NCBI GenBank assembly: GCA_046349515.1
Contig: JAXMCE010000002.1
Location: forward strand, 1-64,000
DNA from: JBGPGW01 sp046349515
GTDB lineage: Bacteria; Pseudomonadota; Alphaproteobacteria; CADEGL01
Direction of reading: 5' to 3'
Length of the DNA: 64,000 bases
In this document: positions 1 through 9,088 of the stretch, piece after piece
How positions within the stretch are numbered: position 1 is the stretch's first letter
How the letters are laid out: each line of letters opens with the position of its first letter
Notes under the pieces: model-generated
What the model was told of the DNA's origin: nothing
The model's input: only the letters and a program-made list of their open reading frames with translations
The model's database searches: none
Position numbers and translations under genes: made by a program

Positions 1-793
1 CGGCCAAGGTCAAGCCGACCATGCGCTCGTCCCAGCCGTAGCGATAGATCGCGTAGAGAACGAAGGTGCTGGGCAGGACGACATGCGCCAGGTTCTGGAC
101 GAAGAGCACGCCCGAAAGACCCAAGAGCACGGGATGGGAGCGGAGGAGCGCGAGGGAGCCGAGCGGATTCGCACGGGTCCAGGAGAACGCCGCCCGCTTC
201 GCGCGCGGCAAGGATTCGGGAAGGATGAAGAGGCCGTAGAGACCGTTCGCGAGGCTCAAACCCGCGGCCGCCCAGAACGGCAAGCGCGCGTCGATCGCGC
301 CGAGGAGCCCACCGAGGGCGGGGCCCAGGACGAAGCCGATGCCGAAGGCGGCACCGATCAGGCCGAAGCCACCGGCGCGGCGCTCGGGCGGAGTCACGTC
401 GGCGATATAGGCGCCCGCGGTCGTGATCGTCGCCGCGGTGATGCCGGAAATCACGCGGCCGACGAAGAGCCAGGCGAGATTCGGCGCCAAGGCCATCAGG
501 ATGTAGTCGAGGCCGAGGCCGAAATTCGAGATGAGGATCACAGGACGCCGGCCGAAGCGGTCGGAGAGCGAGCCGAGGAACGGCGAGAACAGGAACTGCA
601 TGAGCGCCCAGGCGATCCCGAACACGCCGTAGACCTTTGCGCCTGCCTCGACATTGCCGTCGACGAAGGTCACCACCAGCTTCGGCAGGACCGGGATCAT
701 CACGCCCAGCGCCAGGACGTCGAGGACGACCGTGATGAAGATGAAGATGACGGCCGCACGCTGGCGGCCCGTCGGTCGATTCTGGTCCGGCAT
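1..793 (-). CDS. MFS efflux transporter, TetA-like, C-terminus beyond the window
   Basis: Major facilitator superfamily exporter in the inner membrane; about 264 N-terminal residues are seen and the rest lies left of base 1. It starts at an ATG at 793 (MPDQNRPTGRQR). Hydrophobic helices begin at about residue 13. The loop between helices 2 and 3 carries the family motif A as GSLSDRFGRRP, and a Pro/Gly-rich helix 5 region (IGAAFGIGFVLGPALGG) is typical of drug:proton antiporters. The overall pattern resembles the TetA/multidrug branch, but the substrate cannot be told. A LacI-type palindrome lies just upstream of the start. The family call is secure; any resistance role is unsupported. Confidence 0.88.
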   Translation of the reverse strand, partial: MPDQNRPTGRQRAAVIFIFITVVLDVLALGVMIPVLPKLVVTFVDGNVEAGAKVYGVFGIAWALMQFLFSPFLGSLSDRFGRRPVILISNFGLGLDYILMALAPNLAWLFVGRVISGITAATITTAGAYIADVTPPERRAGGFGLIGAAFGIGFVLGPALGGLLGAIDARLPFWAAAGLSLANGLYGLFILPESLPRAKRAAFSWTRANPLGSLALLRSHPVLLGLSGVLFVQNLAHVVLPSTFVLYAIYRYGWDERMVGLTLA

Positions 794-813
794 CTCGTCA
801 CACGGGATAATTA

Positions 814-827
814 GAAAAGCGCTTTTC
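814..827. promoter_or_regulatory. LacI-family-type operator palindrome
   Basis: A perfect 14-bp palindrome, GAAAAGCGCTTTTC, lies 21 bp upstream of the MFS start codon in the divergent gap before the FkbM gene. A central CG flanked by an A/T-rich dyad is the usual layout of LacI/GalR-family operators. No LacI-family gene is present in the window, so the regulator is unknown. Its position would allow it to block transcription of the transporter. Confidence 0.5.
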
Positions 828-976
828 GAGCCCCAGCCTCGTTGTAGTCGACGGTCACGCTGCGATGCATCCGCCAGACCCCGCCTTCGCTCCATCGGCC
901 ACGCGCCGTTGCATCGCGTGACCAGCGCCGTCCTGTCAGTCTAGAGTGTGATGCATTCAGCACAGGAAGGGTTCGG

Positions 977-1828
977 ATGACCAGTATCTTCGATATGCTG
1001 GACGGACGGAAGCCGACGATCAAAGTCATCGACCTCGGCGCCATGAGCCTCGGCGGCGAAGGCGTGCCCTATCGTCGCCTTGTCGCGCAAGGGGCGTGCG
1101 AGGTCATCGGATTCGAGCCCGTCGAGAAGGAATGCGAGAAGCTGAATGCGCAGGCCGGGCCCAAGCATCGCTTCCTTCCCTACGCGGTCGGCGACGGCAA
1201 GCGCGGTGTCTTCCGGGTATGCAAGTTCCCCATGACGTCGTCGTTGTTCGAGCCCAATACGGCTTTGCTCGATAAATTTCATCTCCTGGCGGATGTCACC
1301 ACCGTCGTCTCCCGTGAGGACATAGAGACGCGGCGGCTCGACGACATTCCCGAGGCCACCGGCGCCGACTACGTGAAAGCGGACGTACAGGGCGCTGAGG
1401 TCATGGTCTTCGACGGAGGAGTCCGAACCCTCGAAACCGTGACCGTCGTCCACACGGAAGTCGAGTTCATTCCGCTATATAAGGATCAACCGCTGTTCGC
1501 GGAAGTCGACCAAGCCCTGCGTCGTCAGGGATTCTTGTTTCACAAGTTCATGGGCACCGTCAGCCGGGCGCTCAAGCCCTTGCTCGTCAAAGGCAATCCC
1601 AATGCGCCTCTGAGCCAGGTTCTGTGGGGCGATGCAATTTACGTCAAAGACTTCACCGCATTCGACCGCCTCGAGCCGGAACGTCTGTTGAAGCTCGCGA
1701 TCATCTTGCATGAGGTCTATCAGTCATTCGACCTTGCGGCTCTTGCATTGCAGCACCATGACAAGGCGACCGGCGGCCAACTGTGCGCGTCCTATTTGCA
1801 ACGACTGACCGGCGGCCGTACCACCTGA
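977..1828 (+). CDS. FkbM family SAM-dependent methyltransferase
   Basis: A 283-residue protein of the FkbM methyltransferase family, which transfers methyl groups from S-adenosylmethionine to hydroxyls of sugars or natural products. Motif I appears as VIDLGAMSLGG (about 18-28), followed by the acidic residue in GFEPVEKE and the family-typical stretch with RLDDIPEATGADYVKADVQGAE, whose Asp/Gly pair marks the catalytic core. The ATG at 977 is preceded by AGGAAGG at suitable distance. It stands alone and is divergent from the transporter. The acceptor is unknown; a surface-glycan role is possible, but no glycan locus adjoins it. Confidence 0.85.
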   Translation: MTSIFDMLDGRKPTIKVIDLGAMSLGGEGVPYRRLVAQGACEVIGFEPVEKECEKLNAQAGPKHRFLPYAVGDGKRGVFRVCKFPMTSSLFEPNTALLDKFHLLADVTTVVSREDIETRRLDDIPEATGADYVKADVQGAEVMVFDGGVRTLETVTVVHTEVEFIPLYKDQPLFAEVDQALRRQGFLFHKFMGTVSRALKPLLVKGNPNAPLSQVLWGDAIYVKDFTAFDRLEPERLLKLAIILHEVYQSFDLAALALQHHDKATGGQLCASYLQRLTGGRTT

Positions 1829-1932
1829 CGGTGGCGCGACGATTGGGCGGAGGCTGGGCCAATCGAGTGACAACCAGGCGCCACGCCGCGTGACGTTCGA
1901 ATAATTTGCCCGCGCGCCGCGCTCGGGCGCGT

Positions 1933-2919
1933 TCAAGGAATTACGAACTCGGTGACGACGGGCGCGTGGAAGGAATCGGGCGGCCGTTCGACGGGCGGCG
2001 TCGAGACCTCGTCGAAGAGTCCCTCGTTGTGGATTTCAGCGCCCCGGTAGGATGCCAGAAGCGCCCGCGAGACGAGGACATGGTCGATCATGGCGACGCG
2101 CCCGCCATGGACGACCGAATAGCGCGCCGCCTCCGGCACCGATTGCTCGAGGGGCACCATCGCCCGGTAGGCGAGATCGCCGCTGCCCGTGTCGGCCTCG
2201 CTCGCGACGATCATGCGCACGGGCACTTCGCGCAAGTCCGCGTTGAAATCCCCGCACACCGCGATGAGCGCATGGCGATCGGCATCGAAAATGCGATCGA
2301 CGAGAAGTCGCGTCTCGAAGGCCTGGCCCGCGCGCTTCATCGACGCGATGAAGAACCCCTCCGCCCAAGCCGCGGTATCCGTCCAAGCGAAGGCGCCGCG
2401 TTTCCTCCCCGGCACGAAGGACGCCAATGGCGCTCTCAGATGGACATTGATCACGTGGAGTGTGCGATCCTCGCCAAGGTCGAGCTCGGCATGGAGGATC
2501 GGCCGGTCCCATTCGACGGGTGCGGCACTTCCGGCCGCCGGGACGGCCGTCGTCAGGCGATAGGCCGGCGGCGGCGCAAGCTCGTGGCGGAGCTGGGTCG
2601 TCGCGCGGATCGGGAAGCGGCTGAGGATGACGAGATTGTGCACGTCGAACACCCCATGGCCCTGGCGGCTCTCGGTCGCGGCCCGGGCGAAATGCGCGTA
2701 GGGCGAGTCCGCGAGCAGCCGGTCGAGGGCCGCGAGAGTCCGCGGCGCATGGCGACCCGCCTGCTGGCCGTTGACCTCCTGCAGGCAAAGGACGTCCGCC
2801 CTCAGGCGCAGGAGCTGCGGCCGCAGGACTTCGATGCGATCATCGAGCGACGGGACGAGGCCGGGCCGGTCGTCGAGATTCTCGAGATTGAAGGTGGCAA
2901 GGCGCAGGGCGAGCGGCAC
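1933..2919 (-). CDS. endonuclease/exonuclease/phosphatase family protein
   Basis: A 328-residue member of the EEP superfamily (DNase I, AP endonuclease, sphingomyelinase and related phosphodiesterases). It shows the successive metal and catalytic motifs: ATFNLENLDD at the N-terminus, LCLQEVN with the metal-binding Glu, NVHLRAP, CGDFNADL with the catalytic Asp/Asn, and a terminal SFHAPVV carrying the catalytic His. The start is a GTG, 17 bp after the stop of the enoyl-CoA hydratase gene, so it is the last gene of the six-gene minus-strand operon. No signal peptide is evident. The natural substrate is not deducible; nucleic acid, phosphoinositide or another phosphodiester are all possible. Confidence 0.82.
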   Translation of the reverse strand: MPLALRLATFNLENLDDRPGLVPSLDDRIEVLRPQLLRLRADVLCLQEVNGQQAGRHAPRTLAALDRLLADSPYAHFARAATESRQGHGVFDVHNLVILSRFPIRATTQLRHELAPPPAYRLTTAVPAAGSAAPVEWDRPILHAELDLGEDRTLHVINVHLRAPLASFVPGRKRGAFAWTDTAAWAEGFFIASMKRAGQAFETRLLVDRIFDADRHALIAVCGDFNADLREVPVRMIVASEADTGSGDLAYRAMVPLEQSVPEAARYSVVHGGRVAMIDHVLVSRALLASYRGAEIHNEGLFDEVSTPPVERPPDSFHAPVVTEFVIP

Positions 2920-2936
2920 GGCGTCGCCCGCCTCGC

Positions 2937-3761
2937 TCAGACGCCCTTGAAGTTAGGCTCCCGGTCCTCGAACCAGGCGTTGGTGCCCTCGATCGAATCC
3001 TTGGAGAACGACGCCTTGAGGTAGTACTCGCTTTCGAACATGAGCACCTCCGAGAGCGGCGCTTCGGCCGCGCGGTCGATCATCTCCTTGTGGAAGCGCA
3101 CGGAGATGGGCGCACGGCGCGCAATCACGTCGGCCATCTTGGCTGCCTCCTCCCGCTCCTTGCCGACCGGGACGAGCCGATTCACGAGACCGATGCGGTA
3201 GGCGTCGGCCGCCGTCCACCATTCGCCGAGATAGGCGATCTCCCGTGCCCGCGCGATACCGACCTTCTGCGCCAGCATCTTCGTCGTGCCGTTGGTCATG
3301 GTGATGCTGAGCGTCACCTCCGGGCAGCCGAACTGGGCATTCATGGACGCGACGACGAGGTCGCAACCGATGCAGATCTCGGTGCCGCCGCCGACGCACC
3401 AGCCCTGGACGGCCGCAATGACGGGAAACGGCACGGAGCGGATGAGACGCGTCACGCGTTGCGCCGTCTGCTGCCAGCCGAAGAGCTGCTCCTTCGTGAC
3501 CGAGCCATCGGCGATTCCGCGCGAATGCTCGCGGATCTCCGTGACGTCATGGCCGGCGAGGAACGCCCGCCCGTTGCCCGCGATGACGAGGCAGCGAATG
3601 TTCGGATCCTTCCCCAGCTCCTCGAGCGCGTCGCCCGCCTCCTCCCACATCACCATGAGGAAGGCGTTTGACTTCTCAGGCCGGTTGAAGATCAGCCACG
3701 CCACGTGGCCTTCCTTGCGGACAACAACCAGGCCGCTCTTGGATTTCTTCTCGCTCATCAT
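2937..3761 (-). CDS. enoyl-CoA hydratase/isomerase family protein
   Basis: A 274-residue crotonase-fold enzyme acting on CoA thioesters. The oxyanion-hole segments are visible as GRAFLAGHD and GWCVGGGTE. Both acidic residues corresponding to the catalytic pair of enoyl-CoA hydratase appear retained (Glu in GGGTEICIG and Glu in FGCPEVTL), but the usual IPGAGGTQ segment is replaced by ITMTNGTTK, so the exact reaction (hydration, isomerisation or hydrolysis) is uncertain. It sits 25 bp downstream of the acyl-CoA synthetase gene, which would supply its CoA ester. A GAGG box precedes the tandem ATGs at 3761 and 3758. Confidence 0.9.
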   Translation of the reverse strand: MMSEKKSKSGLVVVRKEGHVAWLIFNRPEKSNAFLMVMWEEAGDALEELGKDPNIRCLVIAGNGRAFLAGHDVTEIREHSRGIADGSVTKEQLFGWQQTAQRVTRLIRSVPFPVIAAVQGWCVGGGTEICIGCDLVVASMNAQFGCPEVTLSITMTNGTTKMLAQKVGIARAREIAYLGEWWTAADAYRIGLVNRLVPVGKEREEAAKMADVIARRAPISVRFHKEMIDRAAEAPLSEVLMFESEYYLKASFSKDSIEGTNAWFEDREPNFKGV

Positions 3762-3786
3762 GACCTCGCGGGTGGGGGTGTCTTGG

Positions 3787-5406
3787 CTAGCGTTTGAGCT
3801 TGATGCCGGCGCGCTCGCGGTCCCAGGTCGTGGGAGTGAGACCGCGCTCGCGCAGCGGAAATTTCTGGATCTTGCCGGTGGGAGTCTTGGGCAGGGCCTC
3901 GATCACGTCGATGTAGCGCGGCACCATGAAGTAGGCCATGCGCGGCTCGAGGAAGCGAATGAGCTCGACCGGGTCGATCGCCATGCCCTGCCGCGGCACG
4001 ATGATGGCCATCACCTCCTGCTCCGTGTGCACGGACTCGGCAGGAATGACCGCGCATTCGAGCACGGCCGGATGCTTCACGATTTCCTGCTCGACTTCCA
4101 TGGAAGAGATGTTCTCGCCGCGCCTGCGGATCGCATCCTTGGTGCGGTCGACGAAGTAGTATTGCCCCTCCTCGTCGCGCATCAGCATGTCACCCGTGTG
4201 GTACCACAGGTTGCGCCACGCCTTGACCGTCCACTCGGGATGATTCCAGTAGCCGAGCGTCATGTCCCACGGGTTCTTGGTCCGGACGCACATTTCGCCG
4301 GGCACGTTGGGCGGCACTTCCTCGTCGTTCTCGTCGACGATGCGCACTTCGTAGCGATCCTCGAGCAGGCGTCCGCAGGTCCGATTGTTCGGAAGATCAT
4401 AGGACGAACGCATGGGGCAATTCTGTTCCGTGCCGCCATAGGTCGTCGAGACGCGCACGCCGAATCGGCGCTTGAAGTCCTCGACCTCGGGCAGGAGCGG
4501 CACGACGATGATCCGGTCCATCGGATTGTCGGCGTCGTCCGGTTTCGGCGCCTGACGGTAGAGGAAATTGGCCATGGCGCCGAGGAGGAACGACACGTTG
4601 GCCCTGTACTTGCGCACGTCGCTCCAGAAATCGGTGAGCGAGAACGTGCCGGTGAGCACCGCCGTGCACTCCGCGATGAGGCAGGCGTAGACGACAGCCC
4701 ACTGCCCCGCGATGTGGAACATGGGGAGCGGCGCGTAGTAGACGTCGCCGGGCCCGAGAAGGAGCAACTCGACCGCCGTCATGGCGTATTCGTAGGCATG
4801 GGCATGGCACGTCATCGAGCCCTTGGACGGCCCCGTCGTGCCCGAGGTGTACATGATGCCCACGAGGTCGTTGTAGCGCGGCCCCTCGCCCTCGAGCGGC
4901 GCGCCGTCGGGGGGAAACAAGCTCTCGAAGCGAAGCTCCGAGAAGCGATTGGCGAGCGTCGGCGGCAGACCGGGCTCCTGGCCCTTGGCGTCTTTCGTGT
5001 AGAGGACGAGCCGCTCGAGCCCCTTGAGCTCGCCAAGCACGAATTCGAGCCGGTCGAGATACTGCCGGTCGACGATCATGGTCTTGGCCAGCGAATCGTT
5101 CACCACATGGGCGAAGACCGTGCCCCGCGCATGGTTGTTGACCGGAACTTCGACCGCGCCGAGCTTGGCAAGCGCGCACCACGCCAGGATGTAGTCGATC
5201 GTGTCGGGCAGCATGATGAGCACGGTCTCGCCGCGCTTGACGCCGGCCGCGGCCAGGCCGCGCGCGAGGCGGTTGGACGTCTCGTCCATCTCGCGGTAGC
5301 CGTAGGTGCGCTCGGGCGTGACGATCCAGGGTGCATTGCCGTGCCGGTCGGCACGGCGCTTCAGCACCTCTTTGAGCGTCCGGTCCGTCCGCGCTTCAAC
5401 TGCCAT
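3787..5406 (-). CDS. AMP-dependent acyl-CoA synthetase
   Basis: A 539-residue adenylate-forming ligase that activates a carboxylic acid with ATP to an acyl-AMP and then to the CoA ester. The ANL motifs are in order: phosphate loop YTSGTTGPSKG (about 184-194), TYGGTEQ (about 321), YHTGD (about 401), RTKDAIRRRGENIS (about 419) and the C-terminal catalytic lysine in PTGKIQK (about 506). The ATG at 5406 gives the usual N-terminus. It lies 82 bp after the DUF2927 gene and 25 bp before the hydratase gene. Neighbouring amidohydrolases suggest it activates an acid released from an amide or related compound; that is inference. Confidence 0.92.
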   Translation of the reverse strand: MAVEARTDRTLKEVLKRRADRHGNAPWIVTPERTYGYREMDETSNRLARGLAAAGVKRGETVLIMLPDTIDYILAWCALAKLGAVEVPVNNHARGTVFAHVVNDSLAKTMIVDRQYLDRLEFVLGELKGLERLVLYTKDAKGQEPGLPPTLANRFSELRFESLFPPDGAPLEGEGPRYNDLVGIMYTSGTTGPSKGSMTCHAHAYEYAMTAVELLLLGPGDVYYAPLPMFHIAGQWAVVYACLIAECTAVLTGTFSLTDFWSDVRKYRANVSFLLGAMANFLYRQAPKPDDADNPMDRIIVVPLLPEVEDFKRRFGVRVSTTYGGTEQNCPMRSSYDLPNNRTCGRLLEDRYEVRIVDENDEEVPPNVPGEMCVRTKNPWDMTLGYWNHPEWTVKAWRNLWYHTGDMLMRDEEGQYYFVDRTKDAIRRRGENISSMEVEQEIVKHPAVLECAVIPAESVHTEQEVMAIIVPRQGMAIDPVELIRFLEPRMAYFMVPRYIDVIEALPKTPTGKIQKFPLRERGLTPTTWDRERAGIKLKR

Positions 5407-5488
5407 CACCAAGCTCCCGCACGCGCGTCGCCCCCATGTGCGACCGCGCCGATTTGCGCGCGATGTTAGGGGCCGTGCAAGTCGAGGG

Positions 5489-6226
5489 TCAAGGCGAGGC
5501 CAGAAGACGCTCGATGACCTGTCGAGCGCGGAGAAGCGCGTCGGCGCGCGGCAGGCCGGCCGCCATCTCCCGGTCGTAGAGGGTCCGCACCATGAGGGCA
5601 CCGGCCGGGGCCAGGGGCGCATGCCGGCTCCACGACCGGCCAAGGGAGTCGTAGCGGGCCTTGATCGCGTCGTCGTCGTTCGGCAGGCCCAGCACTTCCG
5701 CCATCTCCTCCATGAGGCAGCGGTCGAGGTCGGCGGGCGCGATCTCGGCGTTCGCGATGACGGCCCCGTAAGTGATCCGGTCCTCGACCGAGTAGGAGAG
5801 GAAATAGCAGTGTGCGCCTTCGACGATGCGCTTGAGGGTGGCGGTATCCTTTTCGATCTGTTGCCCTGCCTTGAACATCTCGGCCCCCGGGACGACGAGG
5901 ATGACGAGGTTTTCGCCCCGGTCTTGCGCGCCGATCTCGCGATAGGCGAGGCCGGTGAGACGCGCGAGGATGGCGGCATGGTGCTGGATGCTCGGCCGGG
6001 CGGCCGAGGCGCCTCGACCGCCGATCTTGTAGCGGACCTCACCCGTCCATTTGCGGAGCCGCGTGGCCGGGGCGACACCGGGGATCTCGCTGCCGAAGGC
6101 GACCGAATCGAAAAGAGCCACCAGCCGGTCGAGATCGTCCGCCGCCGAGGCCGGGAGAGAAAAGCACGCCGCCAGACTGGCGGCGACCCCCAACCGCACC
6201 CACCGGGGAGCGATGCGCCCCCTCAC
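5489..6226 (-). CDS. DUF2927 domain protein, exported
   Basis: A 245-residue protein starting at a GTG (6226) that overlaps the upstream amidohydrolase stop by four bases (GTGA). The N-terminus is a signal peptide: an Arg-rich n-region, the hydrophobic core VRLGVAASLAACFSL and a PASA cleavage site. The mature part matches the DUF2927 pattern with LDRLVALFDSVAFGSE, KWTGEVRYKI and a C-terminal DLDRCLMEEMAEVLGLPND, reminiscent of a metalloprotease-like fold but with no assigned activity. A periplasmic location is predicted. Its position inside a catabolic operon is unexplained; it may be co-transcribed without being part of the pathway. Confidence 0.75.
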   Translation of the reverse strand: MRGRIAPRWVRLGVAASLAACFSLPASAADDLDRLVALFDSVAFGSEIPGVAPATRLRKWTGEVRYKIGGRGASAARPSIQHHAAILARLTGLAYREIGAQDRGENLVILVVPGAEMFKAGQQIEKDTATLKRIVEGAHCYFLSYSVEDRITYGAVIANAEIAPADLDRCLMEEMAEVLGLPNDDDAIKARYDSLGRSWSRHAPLAPAGALMVRTLYDREMAAGLPRADALLRARQVIERLLASP

Positions 6227-7599
6227 CCGCTGATGCCGGCACGCTTGCGCATGAGCTTGGCCGCCCGGTCGGCACGGGCGTAAACCTCGCCCTCGTCCAT
6301 CCGCGTGAGGCGTCCGCCCTTCACCAGCACCTCGCCATCGACGATCACGGTGTCGACGGTGCGCGACTTCGCGAGGAGCACGTGCTGCCGCACCGTGTTG
6401 TGACGCGGCCAGACCTCCGGCGCGTCCGAGTTGCGGATCACGATGTCCGCGCGCTTGCCAGCTTCGAGACTGCCGAGCCATTTGTGCCAGCGCAGCGCCT
6501 TGGCCCCGTTGATCGTGTACATGCGGAGAAGGTCGTCCGGCGACACATACTCGCCCTGGTCGCGCGCGAGCGCATAGGCCGTGTACATCTGGTCGCCGAA
6601 AGAGGCCGCCTTGCTGACGTCGAGGCCGATCGCGATGTTGATGCCCTGCTTGTGGAGCTTCGGCATCGGCGTCTTCACGTGAAGACGCGCGCCGTAGTAC
6701 CAGGAGTTGGTCGGGCTCCACACGACGGTCATGCCCGCGCGCTTGACCGGGGCATATTCGTCCGGCCGCAGCACGTTCATGTGGACGAACACGCAATTGG
6801 GGCCGAGCAGGCCGATCTTCTCGAAATGGACCAGCGGGTGCCTGCCGAAGCGCCGGTCGTCGTGCTCGGCATCGTCCGCCGACTGAGACTGGTGCATATT
6901 GAAGGCGACGCCCGCCTTGTCGGCCGCCTTCTTGGCGGCGAGACGCAGCACGTCCGAATCATTGCCCATGCCGTAGACAGCGACGTGGCCGCGGACCTTG
7001 GCCTTGGGGTCCTTGTTGCGCCAGAGCTGGCCACCGAGGGTCTTCAAGGCATGGGCGCGGCCGAACTTGGCGCGCTTGAAGCGGCTCAACTGCGGCCCCC
7101 GCTCGTCCATGAGGTAGCAATCGGCGACGGACGCGCGAAACCCCAGCGAATCCGACGCCTGCTTGACGCATTCGGGTTCGAAGGCCGAGCCCGGATCCAT
7201 CACCGTCGTGACGCCGCTCTTCAGCATGTCGAGGCCGAGGAGCAGCGCGTTCGAATATTCAAGCTCGTCGTCGAGCGAATCGATCATGCCGAGATACTGC
7301 TTCGCCACCCACGGCCCCGGATCATCGCCGCCGAAATCCACCTCGGCGATCATCTTGCCCACCATGTGGTAGGTCGTGTGGTAGTGGGTATCGATGAGGC
7401 CCGGATGAACGAGGCCGCCCTCGGCGTCGATCGTGCGCGCGGCGCTCCAGTCGCGCTCGAGCGCGGCGCTCCGCCCCACCGCCGCGATCGAATCGCCCCG
7501 AATCGCGATGGCGCCGGAGGGATGGACGGTGCGCTTCGCGTCCATGGTCAAGAGATGGGCATTCTTGATCAGAAGATCGCAGGTCTTCTTGGCAGGCAT
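6223..7599 (-). CDS. amidohydrolase, cytosine deaminase/AtzA-like, copy 1
   Basis: A 458-residue metal-dependent hydrolase of the amidohydrolase superfamily. Recognisable parts are the N-terminal beta-domain (DLLIKNAHLLTMD), the metal-binding HxH in GLIDTHYH, later metal or catalytic His residues in FNMHQSQS and FVHMNVLRPDE, the Asp in AIGLDVSK, and the terminal beta-domain GKRADIVIRNSD. This is the layout of deaminases and chlorohydrolases acting on heterocycles. It is clearly homologous along its whole length to the gene immediately upstream (7646-9025). The two lie 46 bp apart and look like a tandem duplication. The substrate is unknown. Confidence 0.87.
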   Translation of the reverse strand: MPAKKTCDLLIKNAHLLTMDAKRTVHPSGAIAIRGDSIAAVGRSAALERDWSAARTIDAEGGLVHPGLIDTHYHTTYHMVGKMIAEVDFGGDDPGPWVAKQYLGMIDSLDDELEYSNALLLGLDMLKSGVTTVMDPGSAFEPECVKQASDSLGFRASVADCYLMDERGPQLSRFKRAKFGRAHALKTLGGQLWRNKDPKAKVRGHVAVYGMGNDSDVLRLAAKKAADKAGVAFNMHQSQSADDAEHDDRRFGRHPLVHFEKIGLLGPNCVFVHMNVLRPDEYAPVKRAGMTVVWSPTNSWYYGARLHVKTPMPKLHKQGINIAIGLDVSKAASFGDQMYTAYALARDQGEYVSPDDLLRMYTINGAKALRWHKWLGSLEAGKRADIVIRNSDAPEVWPRHNTVRQHVLLAKSRTVDTVIVDGEVLVKGGRLTRMDEGEVYARADRAAKLMRKRAGISG

Positions 7600-7645
7600 G
7601 ACGGCTCCCCTTCGGTTGTCGGCCGACTCTAGCGACTTCCGAGGC

Positions 7646-9025
7646 TCATGCCACCCCGGCGCGCTCGCGCAAGTTCTTGGCGGCCTTGTCGCAGCGCGCG
7701 TAAAGGGCGCCTTCGTCGAGCCGCACGTGCCGGCCGTCCTTGATGACGATCTCGCCGTCGACGATCACCGTGTCGACCGACTTGCCGCGCGCGAGCAGCA
7801 GATGCTGGCGCTCGCGGTTGTGGCGCGGCCAAGTCTCCGGCCGGTCGTTCGAGCGGATGACGAGATCGGCGCGCTTGCCGACTTCGATCGAGCCCAGCCA
7901 CGTTTCCCAGCCCATGGCGCGCGCGGCGTTGGCGCTTTGCATGTGGAGAAGGTCGTCCGGCGAGAGATGCTCGCCCTGGTCGCGCGCGATGAGATAGGCC
8001 ATGTGCGCCTGATCGCCCCAGGACGCGGCCTTGCTGACATCGAGGCCGAGCGCCACGTTCACGCCGCGCTTGAAGAGTTTCGGAATCCGGTTGGGTGCGC
8101 GCATGCGCGTGCCGTAGTACCAGGAATTGGTCGGGCTCCAGACGACGGAGATGCCCGAGCGTACGATCGGCTCGATCTCGTCGTCGCGGAGCACGTTCAT
8201 GTGGACGAAGACGCAGGCGCGCGACAGCAGCCCCTCCTCCTCGTAGCGCACGAGCGGATGCTTGCCGAGCGTGCGGTCATCGGCCTCCGCATCGTCGGTG
8301 CTCTGCGACTGGTGCATGTTGAAGGCGCAGCCGTTCTTCTCCGCGAGTTCCTTGGCGTACTTGATCATGCGGAGCGAGTTGGCGCCGCAGCCATAGATGG
8401 CGACGTGGCCCTTGATGCGCGCGTTCGGATCCTTGTTGCGCCAGAGCTGGCCGCCGAGCGCCTTCGCCCCGTGCTCGAAGGTCGGCACGACCCCCCGGAT
8501 GCTCGTGAAGGCGGGATCGGAGGAATCGATGATCCAGGGATCGGCGAAGCTCGAGCGCGTGCCGACGGCGGTGACGGCATCGGCCACCGCATCCTGGGAA
8601 TAGATCGTGCCGGGGTCGACGAAGGCGGTGACACCGTTCTTCAGCATGTCGAGGGAGGCGAGCGCGCCATTCGCCCATTCTTCCTCGGGCCCGAGCGCGT
8701 TGTTCATGCCCGTGTATTGCTTGGCGATCCAGGCCGTCGGGTCGGCGCCCTCGAACGACACCTCCTCGATCATCTTGCCGATCATGTGTTGCGTCACGTG
8801 GTAGTGCACGTCGATGAGGCCCGGATGAACCAGCCCGCCCTTGGCGTCGATCGTGCGGCTCGCCCGGTATCGCCCCATCACCTCGCGCTCGGCACCGACC
8901 GCGACGATGTCGCGTCCCTTGATCGCGACGGCCCCCGAGGGATGTTTCGTGCGCTTGGGATCGGCCGTGAGCACATAGGCATTGGTCACCAAGAGATCGC
9001 AGGGTTGAGCCTGTCCGTCTTGCAT
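7646..9025 (-). CDS. amidohydrolase, cytosine deaminase/AtzA-like, copy 2
   Basis: A 459-residue paralogue of the downstream amidohydrolase, sharing GLVHPGLID.HYH, ALGGQLWRNKDP, FNMHQSQS, VWSPTNSWYYG and LGLDVSKAAS. The start is placed at the ATG at 9025 because GGGGAGG lies nine bases before it and the resulting length equals that of its paralogue; ATGs at 9034 and 9043 are in frame upstream. It is the first gene of the operon. Divergence between the copies is spread evenly rather than confined to one domain, and both keep the metal ligands, so both are probably active, perhaps on successive or related substrates. Confidence 0.87.
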   Translation of the reverse strand: MQDGQAQPCDLLVTNAYVLTADPKRTKHPSGAVAIKGRDIVAVGAEREVMGRYRASRTIDAKGGLVHPGLIDVHYHVTQHMIGKMIEEVSFEGADPTAWIAKQYTGMNNALGPEEEWANGALASLDMLKNGVTAFVDPGTIYSQDAVADAVTAVGTRSSFADPWIIDSSDPAFTSIRGVVPTFEHGAKALGGQLWRNKDPNARIKGHVAIYGCGANSLRMIKYAKELAEKNGCAFNMHQSQSTDDAEADDRTLGKHPLVRYEEEGLLSRACVFVHMNVLRDDEIEPIVRSGISVVWSPTNSWYYGTRMRAPNRIPKLFKRGVNVALGLDVSKAASWGDQAHMAYLIARDQGEHLSPDDLLHMQSANAARAMGWETWLGSIEVGKRADLVIRSNDRPETWPRHNRERQHLLLARGKSVDTVIVDGEIVIKDGRHVRLDEGALYARCDKAAKNLRERAGVA

Positions 9026-9088
9026 CGCCGCCATCCTCCCCATGGGCGTTCGCCGAGGACCGTCCCCGGGGCGCGCCCGTCTTGTCCG

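Noticed and set aside
1..793. Tetracycline resistance gene
   Set aside because: Only a general TetA-like exporter pattern with half the protein seen; substrate is not supported.
3286..5469. Long plus-strand open frame antisense to the acyl-CoA synthetase
   Set aside because: High G+C creates long antisense frames. The translation has no family features and the minus-strand gene is certain.
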